Counted from the stretch's first letter, positions 51,662 to 61,457 are shown. The stretch: 64,000 bases of DNA from Leucobacter sp. G161 (GCF_001482305.1 NZ_LOHP01000078.1:1-64000), one strand, 5' to 3'. Numbers and translations are program-made. The notes: generated by a model not told the origin, from the sequence alone.

Positions 51662-53454
51662 GGGTTGAGCTTAGGAGGATCCGTAATCCCGCGGAGTTCA
51701 TTGTGTTCCGGGATCCCTGGAACTCCCCACGGAGAGACTACAAGATCCCTGTTATCAGCCCCGACTCGCCCGAGCAGGAAGACCTTAATCCCCTCGTCGC
51801 CGTGCGGGACGATGCGAATCGGATGGTCCTTACTGTTGTTAGCTTCGATTGCGGCGATGATCTCTTCTGAGTTCGCGATCTCAGCATGCCTGATGGCGAA
51901 ACGAGCCGGACCCAATGCTATCTTCCGCGAAAGCAGTTCCACGACAAGCTTCTCTTGATCGATGACAATCGCTCCTGCTCCGTCGCGAATCATTTCGATC
52001 AAGTGTGGGGTCAAAGAGTCAGTGAGAGTTCCGTTCAAGGTGGATTTGAACGGATGGATGACGATGCTCCCCTCAAGGAGAAGCCGCACGATCCTTACGG
52101 TAAGGCGATCTTGATTGGTGATCGTTTCAGGCACCGGAAGCGTGAGTTGCAGTTCCCTCTCGATGATGGCCAAGTCCTCTATGAGAAGCACGGATTCACT
52201 TGCCAGATAATCTTCCTTGCTTTCTTGCGGGCCAGAGTTGATTTGCCCGCCCATGAAGGACTGAAAGAGGTTGCCATTCACGACAAGGCGGATTTTCTGC
52301 GGCGTCAAGGTATCTGCGACAAAACGTGCCCCAATCACCGCTTCTGAGGCTGGTATGCCTCCGAATTTGTGGGTGAATGTGAACGTTCCTTGTAGGTTGT
52401 CGCGTTCGGGCTTTGGGAGGTCGAAGAAGAGTGAGACGTCGATGCCGCCGTTGATAGTAGCGCGAAGGGTTGCGCCTCCGTACCCCCTGCCGAAGTGCGT
52501 TGTACGCCCGGCGTATGACCGGATGAGCACGTCCTCGTCGTCAACGACTTGGAACTCGACTGGCACGTCATCGAGCAGTGGCTTTGATGGAGGAGTCATC
52601 AGTTGAGCTGTATCTGAAGGCAGGGATAGTTGGGACCAGCTCGGCGCGTGGAACTTTACGTCTTTCAGATATTCAGATGTCAGAGTAAGTGTCTCGTTGT
52701 CTCCATATCGGAGTACACGGTCGGCGCGGTCAGCAAGCTCCTCTTCATGAATCGGGATCTCGATCCGCAGGCTCTCGAGGCCTACTGGCTCTCGCTGCTG
52801 GGCAAGAGGATGCTTGGGCTCTAGAGTCTCGATGTACTGACCGTTGACGAGAGTGTGCCCGGCACGCCAGTTCGGACTTCTAGCATCTGCGAGTTCCTGG
52901 ATACCTTCGATCGCCTTTTGGTACTCGTCTGCGCCGTCAAGAGCGTGTCGATCGAGGTGGATCTTCTTGAGAGCATCAATTAGCGGTTCTCTGGTTGCCC
53001 AGTGGAGAAGGTCCGGGAAGCGAGCCATTAGCTCATCAAGTCGTGCTCTCCCCATGATTGAGATGCGGAGCTTCGTCGCCTTGTTGAGGCTGCGGATGTA
53101 ATCTCGCTCGCCTACAGTCGGATTCCGAGGAATAATGAGGGTCCACTGCTTCGGGGAGAGCTTGACTGCTGCGGAGAATGATCGCTTAATCTGTGGTTTT
53201 CGAGAGCGTGCCCACCCTCCTGAGAATCCTTCTGGGAAAAACTTGAGCTGGTAAATATGCAAGAGCTTCGAGCCCTTGCGAACATCGATGTCAATGCCTC
53301 CATCGCCTCCGCGCCCGTCAATGACGTCGACCTGAAGCTCGGGGTCATCTGTGAGGTGCAGCCGAGTAATCAAAGGCTCGACAAAGCGGTCAAAGGTGGG
53401 TTGGTCCAACCTGTCCCACTGAACTTGACCATCGACTCCCGGCATGCTCTCCAT
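51658..53454 (-). CDS. PD-(D/E)XK nuclease-like protein inserted in the conjugation operon
   Basis: A 598-residue protein from ATG 53,454 (or 53,445). Near residue 50 it has DGRGGDGGIDIDVRKG followed by LLHIYQLKFF, the D-x(n)-Q-x-K core of Mrr-like restriction endonuclease folds. The other ~450 residues match no family I know and may be a sensor or recognition part. It points against all neighbours, sits between the SCO6880 and VirB4 genes, and its base composition is clearly less GC-rich. It looks like recently acquired cargo, plausibly a one-gene defence against phages or plasmids; the function is inferred. Confidence 0.72.
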   Translation of the reverse strand: MESMPGVDGQVQWDRLDQPTFDRFVEPLITRLHLTDDPELQVDVIDGRGGDGGIDIDVRKGSKLLHIYQLKFFPEGFSGGWARSRKPQIKRSFSAAVKLSPKQWTLIIPRNPTVGERDYIRSLNKATKLRISIMGRARLDELMARFPDLLHWATREPLIDALKKIHLDRHALDGADEYQKAIEGIQELADARSPNWRAGHTLVNGQYIETLEPKHPLAQQREPVGLESLRIEIPIHEEELADRADRVLRYGDNETLTLTSEYLKDVKFHAPSWSQLSLPSDTAQLMTPPSKPLLDDVPVEFQVVDDEDVLIRSYAGRTTHFGRGYGGATLRATINGGIDVSLFFDLPKPERDNLQGTFTFTHKFGGIPASEAVIGARFVADTLTPQKIRLVVNGNLFQSFMGGQINSGPQESKEDYLASESVLLIEDLAIIERELQLTLPVPETITNQDRLTVRIVRLLLEGSIVIHPFKSTLNGTLTDSLTPHLIEMIRDGAGAIVIDQEKLVVELLSRKIALGPARFAIRHAEIANSEEIIAAIEANNSKDHPIRIVPHGDEGIKVFLLGRVGADNRDLVVSPWGVPGIPEHNELRGITDPPKLNP

Positions 53455-53508
53455 TCTCCCATCTGCCTCTGACGTACCTGTCTTCAAGCAGATTGGAGAG
53501 GCACCAAG

Positions 53509-55032
53509 ATGGCACGTCAGAACACGCAGAAGAAGCTCTACTCCACCGTCTTGGTCGAAGACGGCACGGGCCGCAAACACCGCAAGGCACGCGAACGCGC
53601 GGCCCGCCAGGTCATCGCCCGCGATCATGCCGAGCAGCGTGCAACGGAGAAAGCGAAGCTTGCGGCGGAGCGTGAGGAGGCGCGCTCCACGAGCCATCTT
53701 CCCAGGAGCGGCGAGCCGGGGCCTGCGGGGTTGCGTTCGTATCGGCGGTTCCGGGTGCCTGCGCATCAGGACACGTCCGCTGCGTTGCAGGGTGCGTACC
53801 CGTTCCTGGCTGAAGGAGGGCTCGGGTCGCAGGGGGTGTTCGTCGGGCAAGACATGTACTCCGGCGGGTCGTTCGTGTATGACCCGTGGGTGCTCTATCA
53901 GCGGGGCATCATCACAGCCCCGAACCTTGTGCTCGCGGGCATCGTCGGTTCCGGGAAGTCATCGCTCGCGAAGAGCCTGTACACCAGGTCGATCCCCTTC
54001 GGCAGGCGCGTGTATGTCCCCGGCGATCCGAAAGGGGAACATACCGCGGTCGCTGAGGCTGTCGGTGGGAAGGCGATTGTTCTCGGGCATGGGTTGAAGA
54101 ATCGTCTGAATCCGCTCGATGAGGGGTACCGTCCCGCAGGGCTTTCCGACAGTGAGTGGGCGTCCACGGTCGCGTCGCGTCGTCGGGATCTGATCGGTGC
54201 GCTGGCCGAGACCGTGTTGGAGCGGTCGTTGTCTCCGTTGGAGCACACGGTGATCGATATTGCGCTGCAGGCGGTGGTGTCGTCTGCGTCGGTTCCTATC
54301 CTCCCGATGGTTGTCGACCGTATCCTCCGCCCTGACAGCGGTGATGATGAGCGGCTCGCAGAAGACGGCCGCATGGTTGGGCATGCGTTGCGTCGCCTCG
54401 TCTCCGGTGATCTCGCTGGTCTCTTTGACGGGCCATCGACGGTGACGTTCGACCCGACGTTGCCGATGATCACCCTCGACTTGTCACGGGTGGTGGAGAA
54501 CTCGACCCTGATCTCGGTGCTGATGACGTGCTCGTCGGCGTGGATGGAATCCGCGCTGCTTGATCCGAACGGCGGTCAGCGGTGGGTGGTCTATGACGAG
54601 GCATGGCGACTCATGTCACACCCTGCCCTGTTGAAGCGGATGGATGCGCATTGGCGGCTCGCCCGGCATTACGGGATCGCGAATCTACTCATCTTCCACA
54701 AGCTCACCGACCTCGACAACGTCGGCGATCAGGGCTCTGCCATGCGATCCCTCGCCAACAGTCTGCTGGCGAACGCGGAATCACGGATCATCTACCGGCA
54801 AGAATCCGACCAGATCGGGACCACCGGCAAGACCCTCGGACTTACCGGCACTCAACAGAAACTTCTCCCGTCGCTTGGCACCGGACAGGGGCTCTGGCGG
54901 ATCAAAGAATCCTCCTACGTCGTTCAGCACCAGCTACATCCCGAGGAACTCCGGGCCTTCGACACGACCCAGCGCATGACGCAGACCGCCAAATCTCGCC
55001 CGGAGACCGACAACGCGGAGACGTTGTCATGA
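53509..55032 (+). CDS. VirB4-like conjugation ATPase
   Basis: A 507-residue ATPase with Walker A GIVGSGKSSLAKSL near residue 143 and Walker B RWVVYDEAWRLM near residue 360. It powers pilus and channel assembly. The N-terminus is basic with a short coil (RDHAEQRATEKAKLAAER). Its ribosome-binding site (GGAGAGG) lies in the gap next to the inserted nuclease, so the operon here probably relies on a promoter in that gap. Confidence 0.88.
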   Translation: MARQNTQKKLYSTVLVEDGTGRKHRKARERAARQVIARDHAEQRATEKAKLAAEREEARSTSHLPRSGEPGPAGLRSYRRFRVPAHQDTSAALQGAYPFLAEGGLGSQGVFVGQDMYSGGSFVYDPWVLYQRGIITAPNLVLAGIVGSGKSSLAKSLYTRSIPFGRRVYVPGDPKGEHTAVAEAVGGKAIVLGHGLKNRLNPLDEGYRPAGLSDSEWASTVASRRRDLIGALAETVLERSLSPLEHTVIDIALQAVVSSASVPILPMVVDRILRPDSGDDERLAEDGRMVGHALRRLVSGDLAGLFDGPSTVTFDPTLPMITLDLSRVVENSTLISVLMTCSSAWMESALLDPNGGQRWVVYDEAWRLMSHPALLKRMDAHWRLARHYGIANLLIFHKLTDLDNVGDQGSAMRSLANSLLANAESRIIYRQESDQIGTTGKTLGLTGTQQKLLPSLGTGQGLWRIKESSYVVQHQLHPEELRAFDTTQRMTQTAKSRPETDNAETLS

Positions 55033-55550
55033 CGCCGGATGAGGACTTCGAGTCGCAGCAGAGTTCCCCGGAGGTGGTGGGCGCACCGGGGCGGCTCTTC
55101 GAAGAGGAGCTGTCGCGGAACATGATGGCGTTGCACGACGGAATGCACGCCCTCGGCAGCACCTACAACAAGCACGTGTTCCTGGCGTTCGAAGACCCAC
55201 TCACGTTCGGCGCCGGACACTATGTGTTCTATCCGCTCGAGGGGCACGGGTCACGGTTCGCCGTCACGGAGCTCTACACGGGCACTGATTGGCAAGACGA
55301 CGAACGCGTCCCGACCTCCTGGTCGTGGGAATCTGAAGTCCACGTGCCGAGCACGGATGGTTCGTATCCATGGGTGACCATCGCTGAGGGTGAGATCGCC
55401 TCTGACAACTACGAGCAGCTTCTGCAGGTGACCGAGAACTGGGCGGAGACCACGTATCAGTTGGCTGAGCGGGCAGACGCCCTCACCCAGGACCCCGTCG
55501 ATCGTGGAGATGCGGCACGGTCGGGGCCGGGTCGCACCTTCCTGGCATGA
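55029..55550 (+). CDS. Hypothetical conjugation-module protein
   Basis: A 173-residue acidic soluble protein overlapping the VirB4 gene (ATGA). It has aromatic-rich beta-like segments (GHYVFYPLEGHGSRFAVTEL). Family unknown. Confidence 0.6.
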   Translation: MTPDEDFESQQSSPEVVGAPGRLFEEELSRNMMALHDGMHALGSTYNKHVFLAFEDPLTFGAGHYVFYPLEGHGSRFAVTELYTGTDWQDDERVPTSWSWESEVHVPSTDGSYPWVTIAEGEIASDNYEQLLQVTENWAETTYQLAERADALTQDPVDRGDAARSGPGRTFLA

Positions 55551-56089
55551 ACCTTCGACGACGCCTTCGCGCACGCACACCCGACACCCCAGCCTCCGCT
55601 GAGAGCGTTCCGCGGGTGGTGGTACCTGCGGTGTTGCCACAGATCCTCCTCGAAGCCGTCTCCGACACGAGTCTCGTCGTCACCGTGAACGGCGACAGGC
55701 TCGCCGCGGCCCCGATCACCCGCGACGAGATCACTGCGACGGTCACGGAGCTCGTCGCCCGGTTCGCATCACCGACACGGGTCGAAGTGAGAGAACTCGA
55801 CGGCCGCGCGCACGCAGACATCCTCACCCCACCCGCACCGCGCTCACCGTTCGCGCCACCCGAACCTGCCGAAGCTCCGGTCGCGGTGCCGAGCCTGATG
55901 GAGTTCACCGCCGAGGGGTTTGTCCCTGGTGAAGACGTCGCGGTGGCGATCATCCTGCGGCACGCCTCCGCGGACCACACAGGGAAAGCCCGTGCCCTGA
56001 TCGATCGGGGCGAGAAGCCTGCACTCGATGGCGAGGTCGTTTTGCTCGGCCGGATCTCAGGGACGACGTCGATACAGCCTGTCGACTGA
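55547..56089 (+). CDS. Hypothetical conjugation-module protein
   Basis: A 180-residue protein overlapping its upstream neighbour by 4 bp. It has a basic N-terminus, a Pro-rich centre (LTPPAPRSPFAPPEPAEAP) and an apparent short beta domain at the end. Family unknown. Confidence 0.58.
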   Translation: MNLRRRLRARTPDTPASAESVPRVVVPAVLPQILLEAVSDTSLVVTVNGDRLAAAPITRDEITATVTELVARFASPTRVEVRELDGRAHADILTPPAPRSPFAPPEPAEAPVAVPSLMEFTAEGFVPGEDVAVAIILRHASADHTGKARALIDRGEKPALDGEVVLLGRISGTTSIQPVD

Positions 56090-56112
56090 TCAGGCGCGCG
56101 CGTACCTGTTCT

Positions 56113-56142
56113 CCTGACCCCGCCCTGTGTGGTGGGGTCAGG
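56113..56142 (+). other. Intergenic hairpin
   Basis: CCTGACCCC pairs perfectly with GGGGTCAGG around GCCCTGTGTGGT, 13 bp before the coupling-protein ATG. Again CGTACCTG lies just upstream. Confidence 0.6.
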
Positions 56143-56155
56143 AAGGCCATCTGCC

Positions 56156-57928
56156 ATGTCTGGTCCTGTGCAGGCGAAACCCGCCAACGACCTTTTCATC
56201 AACCTTGCCCTCGGTGCGCTCGTCGCTGCGGCCGCGTTCACTGGGCTCCTGCGTATCGCAGGCTCGGTCACTGCGTTTCTGACCGGTCTGCCGGAGCCTG
56301 CTAGTGGGTTCACCACCGGGCTCGCCGTCCTCGCACACCCCACGGATCCTGGGGCGGCGCTCGAAGCTGAGGGTCTCAACCCGGTTCTCTACTGGCTCGT
56401 CGTGGTCGTGTTCCTTGGCGTGCTGGGTGCGGCAGGGCTCTTCGTTGCGCGGGCGATCTACCGCTCCCGGTCGAAAACAGATCCGCACCGGCTCGCGGGA
56501 ACAGCAACCGCGGGGGAAGTCGCACAGGTCGCCTCCGCGAAAGCACTGGTGAAGAAAGCCGCCACACTGCGCCCGTCGCTCACCGAGAAGGCCAGGCCAG
56601 AGGCAGTCGGGTATCTGCTCGGGACGGCGAAAGGCGGGCAAGTGTGGGCGACGGTCGAGGACTCAATCCTTCTCATCGGCCCGCCCCGTTCAGGGAAGGG
56701 CCTGCATGTGGTGATCAACGCGGTCCTCGACGCCCCCGGTGCCGTCATCACCACCAGCACCCGTCCCGACAACCTCACCGCGACCCTGAAAGCCAGGGAG
56801 CGGAAAGGGCCGGTGGCAGTGTTCGACCCGCAACACCTCGCTCCCGGTCTGCCTGCGGGGATGCGGTGGTCGCCGGTGCGGGGCTGTCAGGACCCGTTGA
56901 CGGCGATGATCCGAGCGAAGGGCCTTGCCACCGCGACGGGATTCGGTGGTGTCCAAGACGCGGGCTTCTGGGAAGGCAAAACCACCGCCGCAATCCAAGG
57001 CCTCCTCCACGCTGCGGCCCTCGACGGACGCGACGCGAAGACCCTGTACCAGTGGGCTCTCAACCCCACCCTTGCAGCAGACGCCGTCCGCATCCTCTCT
57101 TCGCATGCGGGCGCTGCGGAGGGGTGGGCGGACTCGCTGGATGCGATGGTGCAGGCAGACCCCCGCACCCGCGACTCGATCTGGCAAGGCGTGTCCCTCG
57201 CGTTCTCCGCCCTTGCTGACCCCCGAGTCCTCGACGCCGTCAGTCCTGCGCCGGGTGAAGAGTTCGACCCTGAGACGTTCCTTCTCGGGGACGGGACGCT
57301 CTACCTTCTTGCTACCGGTGCTGGGGCGGGTGCGTCGTCTGCGCTGGTGGCGGCGTTCATCGAAGATCTCGTCGAGACCGCGAGGAAAATCGCTGCCCGT
57401 TCACCGGGCGCACGCATGGATCCACCGCTGCTGCTGGCTTTGGATGAGATTGGGAACCTTGCCCCGCTCCCATCACTGCCAACGTTGATGGCAGAAGGCG
57501 GCGGCACCGGCATCACGCCCCTGCCGGTACTGCAGTCACTCGCTCAAGCACGCGAGAAGTGGGGTGAGAACCAAGCGAACGCGATCTGGGATGCCTCGAT
57601 CGTGAAGATCATCCTCGGCGGAGCCTCCAACAGTCGCGACCTCCAAGACCTCGCCACCCTCATCGGTGACCGCGACGAAACCACCGACTCCGTCACCACC
57701 GACGCGTACGGGGCACACTCCAGCCAGCGCTCGATCCGCCGGATCCCGATCCTCCCGCCCGACGTGCTGCGGACGCTGCCGTTCGGGACCGCTGTCGTGA
57801 TGCTCCGCACCGCACGCCCCATCATCACCAAGCTGCGACCGTGGCCTGCACGACCTGACGCGACACGGCTCCGCACGGACCGCAGTGCGGTGGAACGGGC
57901 GCTTCGGAAGCTGGGTGACGCTGATTAG
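56156..57928 (+). CDS. VirD4/TraG-like type IV coupling protein
   Basis: A 590-residue protein with two N-terminal membrane helices (about 15-45 and 85-110), Walker A GPPRSGKG near residue 180 and Walker B LLLALDEIGNLAPL near residue 425, then the TraG C-terminal region (ASIVKIILGGASNSRDL). It brings DNA-protein substrates to the channel. Confidence 0.9.
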   Translation: MSGPVQAKPANDLFINLALGALVAAAAFTGLLRIAGSVTAFLTGLPEPASGFTTGLAVLAHPTDPGAALEAEGLNPVLYWLVVVVFLGVLGAAGLFVARAIYRSRSKTDPHRLAGTATAGEVAQVASAKALVKKAATLRPSLTEKARPEAVGYLLGTAKGGQVWATVEDSILLIGPPRSGKGLHVVINAVLDAPGAVITTSTRPDNLTATLKARERKGPVAVFDPQHLAPGLPAGMRWSPVRGCQDPLTAMIRAKGLATATGFGGVQDAGFWEGKTTAAIQGLLHAAALDGRDAKTLYQWALNPTLAADAVRILSSHAGAAEGWADSLDAMVQADPRTRDSIWQGVSLAFSALADPRVLDAVSPAPGEEFDPETFLLGDGTLYLLATGAGAGASSALVAAFIEDLVETARKIAARSPGARMDPPLLLALDEIGNLAPLPSLPTLMAEGGGTGITPLPVLQSLAQAREKWGENQANAIWDASIVKIILGGASNSRDLQDLATLIGDRDETTDSVTTDAYGAHSSQRSIRRIPILPPDVLRTLPFGTAVVMLRTARPIITKLRPWPARPDATRLRTDRSAVERALRKLGDAD

Positions 57929-58149
57929 CCCCTGGGCGGATGCGGGTCGTTGCCGTAGGAATTCTTCTCCCCGATGGTGCCGTCCATCTTGCGGATTGTG
58001 TGTTCGACCCCGCGGTCCTGTGCCATCTGTCGCCCGACAGCCTGCTGCTCTGCTTTCGTACCGCCCGCGTGGGCTGCACGACTGCTGCCCTCCACCTTCG
58101 ACTTCCATACGCCGTCTTCGTTATAGGTCGAGATGTCGCCTTTAGCCAT
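57925..58149 (-). CDS. DUF2188-like small protein
   Basis: A 74-residue protein with GVWKSKVEGSSRAAHAGGTK, KAEQQAVGRQMA and HTIRKMDGTIGEKNSYG, the pattern of DUF2188. It is transcribed against the module and overlaps the coupling-protein stop by 4 bp. Function unknown. Confidence 0.75.
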   Translation of the reverse strand: MAKGDISTYNEDGVWKSKVEGSSRAAHAGGTKAEQQAVGRQMAQDRGVEHTIRKMDGTIGEKNSYGNDPHPPRG

Positions 58150-58289
58150 GACTGCTCCTTTGCTCGTCATTTCGGGACCATTGCCCGTCTCCTGATTATC
58201 CCGGATGCAACTGACACTCGGGAGAACGTGCTCCGCACCTATCCAATGCCTCGACATACCGAAGCCAGAACCGATAGGAGTACCCGCTG

Positions 58290-58781
58290 ATGACCATCCG
58301 CACCAAAGAGTCCCTCGCAGGGTTCGTCGCTACCGATCCGGAGCTGACGTTCACCAGCAACGGTGACGCCCGCGTCTACATGCGTGTCGGGCAGCCCCAG
58401 GCCCGCTTCGAACAGGACGGTACGTTCACGCAGCTCGACCCGGAATTCACCGACCTGGTGATGTTCCGGCGATCAGGAGAACTCGCGCACGAGCAGTTCC
58501 GCAAGGGCGACAACTTCATCGCAGAAGGTGAAACCCGCACCCACACCGGCGACGACGGGGCCGAGCGGGAACAGTTCATCGCGTCCCGGATCGGGCACGA
58601 CAACAACATCACCCGCTACACCGTTGACCGCGGCGCACCCGAACGCGAGACACCGCGACAGGAGGCCCCTGGCCGAGAGCAGGTGCAGCAGGTGCTCGCG
58701 CAGCGTGAAGCAGACCTGGATCCTGAACCTCCCGCCGCAAGCAGTGCGAGCTCGGTGAAGCGCGAGGCCGTCGCCCGCTAA
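58290..58781 (+). CDS. ssb: Single-stranded DNA-binding protein
   Basis: A 163-residue OB-fold protein: GFVATDPELTFTSNGDARVYMRVG at the N-terminus is the SSB pattern, followed by FTDLVMFRRSGELAHEQFRKGDNFIAEG. The C-terminal tail is not the usual acidic DDDIPF. Element-coded SSB protects the transferred strand. Confidence 0.82.
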   Translation: MTIRTKESLAGFVATDPELTFTSNGDARVYMRVGQPQARFEQDGTFTQLDPEFTDLVMFRRSGELAHEQFRKGDNFIAEGETRTHTGDDGAEREQFIASRIGHDNNITRYTVDRGAPERETPRQEAPGREQVQQVLAQREADLDPEPPAASSASSVKREAVAR

Positions 58782-58903
58782 CAGGTGCAGCGATGCAAGC
58801 CGGGTGCGGCGGCCACCCTCACACCTCCGCCAGGTCGCCGCACCCACCCCTCTTCGTTCTCGCGTGCCGCAGCAGCGGCGCGTCTTTCACTCAGGAGTAT
58901 GTG

Positions 58904-59551
58904 ATGAACAGTGAGCAGCCACCCCAAGGTGTGCCAGAGCCGGACGTCGATGGCACGGATTTCAGTGATCTCCCGCCCGGTGTGGAGGAGAAGACGCGCG
59001 AGTTCGCGAAACAGGCCTACGCTAGTGATCTTGCGGCAGCACTGGGGCAGGTACCGCGCCCGATCAACTGGCGCACCCTCCCGCCCAGTGATCTCGAACA
59101 CGAACTCCTCGAACTCAACGGATGGGTCGACTGGCTCCGCCACGCCTACGGCCTCCCCGCCCACGTGATCCCTCCGATGTGGCACCGCCACTCCGAACTC
59201 TTGTGGGAGTTGTCAGCACTGAAGCAGCACTGGTTGTTCTGCTTCGATCCGCAGGCCAAAGGCAACCAGGCTCTCGCCTGGCACCACGACTTCGCGGTCG
59301 CCCGTGAACGCCTCCGCGACTGGGTCACGATCTCCGGCACGCGCCTGGACCGTGACCGTCCCACCCGCATCACAGCCTGGCCGGGCGGCGAAGCCGACGG
59401 CTGGACCGATCCCTCCACCGCAGAGGTGCCGGTAGTGAAGCGGACAAAGGACTTCCTGGCGTTCGTCGAAGAGCAAGTCAAGGCAAGGCTCGCGGAACAG
59501 GACGCGACGATCCGGGAGATCGTGAACATCGGTTGGAGTGAACAGTCATGA
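58904..59551 (+). CDS. DUF4913-like element protein
   Basis: A 215-residue protein. The middle (ELNGWVDWLRHAYGLPAHV, PPMWHRHSELLWELSALKQHW) resembles DUF4913 proteins of actinobacterial plasmids and ICEs. It ends overlapping xis by 4 bp. Function unknown, but gene order suggests a role with excision or integration control. Confidence 0.65.
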   Translation: MNSEQPPQGVPEPDVDGTDFSDLPPGVEEKTREFAKQAYASDLAAALGQVPRPINWRTLPPSDLEHELLELNGWVDWLRHAYGLPAHVIPPMWHRHSELLWELSALKQHWLFCFDPQAKGNQALAWHHDFAVARERLRDWVTISGTRLDRDRPTRITAWPGGEADGWTDPSTAEVPVVKRTKDFLAFVEEQVKARLAEQDATIREIVNIGWSEQS

Positions 59552-59757
59552 CCGAGCAGACCAGCGATGTGCTCGTTTCACCACTCCGGGACAGCCGAGA
59601 GATCGCGGCGTTCCTGCGGGTATCGGAATCGACGCTGTCGAGGTGGCGGGCCGAGAAGAAGGGGCCGCCGTTCATCCGGATCGGCGGGGTGACGAGGTAC
59701 CGCATCGAACAGGTCGAACAGTGGCTCACGTCCCTCGATACCGATGAGCACGCCTGA
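59548..59757 (+). CDS. xis: Excisionase (Xis), MerR-like helix-turn-helix
   Basis: A 69-residue protein with DSREIAAFLRVSESTLSRWR and PPFIRIGGVTRYRIEQVEQWL, the winged helix of AlpA/Xis-type excisionases. It overlaps the integrase start by 14 bp, the classical xis-int order. Confidence 0.88.
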   Translation: MTEQTSDVLVSPLRDSREIAAFLRVSESTLSRWRAEKKGPPFIRIGGVTRYRIEQVEQWLTSLDTDEHA

Positions 59758-60967
59758 TCCCACCGCGCCACTCCCGGTGCCACCAATCGGGGTGAAAGTC
59801 ACCACCGACCTTGAACACCGCCCCTCCGGGATCCGTGCTCGTGCCCGGTGGATCGACCCACACACCCGCAAACGCGTCACCCGCGCGCTCGTCGTCCCCG
59901 ACGAGGAAGCAGCGGACGAGTTCTTCCAGTACCTGCAAGCCTCCGCCGAGCTCGGGATAGACAAACGCATCCTGCTCTCCGACTACGTCGAAATGATCGA
60001 CGACCGGTGGCAGCGGGGCCTTGACCCCACCTCCACCGTCGACGGCTACAAGATCGGTCTGCGCCTCCGCGTGCTCCCCGCGCTGGGGCATTTGCCGTTG
60101 TCGCAGATCACGGCCGGGATGATCGACCGCACCATCGATCAATGGGAGACCCAGCACTCCGCGTCAACGATCAAGAACACCATCGCGCCCCTCGTCCGTG
60201 TTCTCGATGACGCCGTCCGCGATGACCTCCTGCCCAGCAACCCCGCCCGCAACCGATCCCGGCGCTCTCTGGGAAAATCAGCCCTCAACCTCAAAGAGAA
60301 CGACCTCTCGCCACGCGTGCACGCGCTCAAAGACCTCGCGACCCTCACAACATTGGCGGGCCGGTGTGGGGAGGCGCATCAGAGCTATTCCGACTTCGTC
60401 ATGCTCGGCGCTCTCCTCGCCGCGCGAGGCTCCGAGATCTCAGGCCTCCAAGTCGGCGACATCGACTGGGATCAACGCATCGTCACGATCCGCCGCCAAA
60501 CCTACCCCGGCGCAGGCGGCCTCGTCACCAAACAAACCAAGGGCCGCGACATCCGCCACGTCCCCATCCTGCAAGCCCTCACCCCCGTCCTGGAACGACT
60601 CACGCACGACCGTGAACCCGACGAGCGACTCCTGACTGGTCCTCGCGGTGGGGTGCTCACCACAGCGTCCGTGCGGGATGCGACGAAGTGGGATCAGCTC
60701 GTCACAGAGCTCGAGCTACCCAGCCTCACCCGGCACGGACTCCGCCACACCGGAGCGACCTGGCTCGCCGACGCAGGCATCCCACTCCACGTCCTCCAAG
60801 GCATCCTTGGCCACAAATCGATCGAGACGACCCGCGGCTACCTCCACCCCGACACCAGGCACCTCACCGACGCCGCCGCACGAGCCAACGCGTTCCTCAA
60901 CGGACACGAGAACCCCAAGCTTGAGAGCCCCGCTAGGACCAGTCGAGCGACGGCGCCTCGGCGATGA
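59744..60967 (+). CDS. int: Tyrosine recombinase integrase
   Basis: A 407-residue phage-type integrase. An Arm-binding N-terminus and SAM-like core-binding domain (LDPTSTVDGYKIGLRLRVLP) are followed by the catalytic domain with R near residue 229 (LAARGSEISGLQ), H-G-L-R-H near 330, G-H near 353 and Y near 365 (TTRGYLHPD). It ends 192 bp from the 3' end of tRNA-Pro, its likely target. Confidence 0.93.
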   Translation: MSTPDPTAPLPVPPIGVKVTTDLEHRPSGIRARARWIDPHTRKRVTRALVVPDEEAADEFFQYLQASAELGIDKRILLSDYVEMIDDRWQRGLDPTSTVDGYKIGLRLRVLPALGHLPLSQITAGMIDRTIDQWETQHSASTIKNTIAPLVRVLDDAVRDDLLPSNPARNRSRRSLGKSALNLKENDLSPRVHALKDLATLTTLAGRCGEAHQSYSDFVMLGALLAARGSEISGLQVGDIDWDQRIVTIRRQTYPGAGGLVTKQTKGRDIRHVPILQALTPVLERLTHDREPDERLLTGPRGGVLTTASVRDATKWDQLVTELELPSLTRHGLRHTGATWLADAGIPLHVLQGILGHKSIETTRGYLHPDTRHLTDAAARANAFLNGHENPKLESPARTSRATAPRR

Positions 60968-61121
60968 AAAGGCTGCCGATCGCGACCCAGAACGGGCTCC
61001 AGGTCCCGGCCAGGTCCCGGCTCGTCACAACGGCCGCAACCGACGCGTCCCGGAAGGCATCAGCATCCGCGGCCGGATGATTCCATAAACCCCTCCGAAA
61101 AGGACAACAGAAACGACGAAA

Positions 61122-61150
61122 CCCAGGTGAGAAACCTGTTCTCACCTGGG
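61122..61150 (-). terminator. Terminator hairpin between int and tRNA-Pro
   Basis: CCCAGGTGAGAA and TTCTCACCTGGG form a perfect 12-bp stem with a 5-nt loop. T-rich sequence follows on both strands, so it could end both the tRNA transcript (minus) and the integrase transcript (plus). Confidence 0.75.
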
Positions 61151-61158
61151 CTTTTCTG

Positions 61159-61237
<79 letters not shown>

Positions 61238-61269
61238 CTATTTTCGAGCCGTACCGAGTCGTTACCGCA

Positions 61270-61318
<49 letters not shown>

Positions 61319-61457
61319 ATTCAGCCTGACCGATCGAAACCGGATCCTGCCGAAGCAACCTCTCCATCCTACCCATACTTTTGGAGCCCGAATGACAGAT
61401 CAGGGCGGGCGGCGCAGAATCTACAGCAAATGCTGTGCGTGCCGCCCGCTTGGCGTC

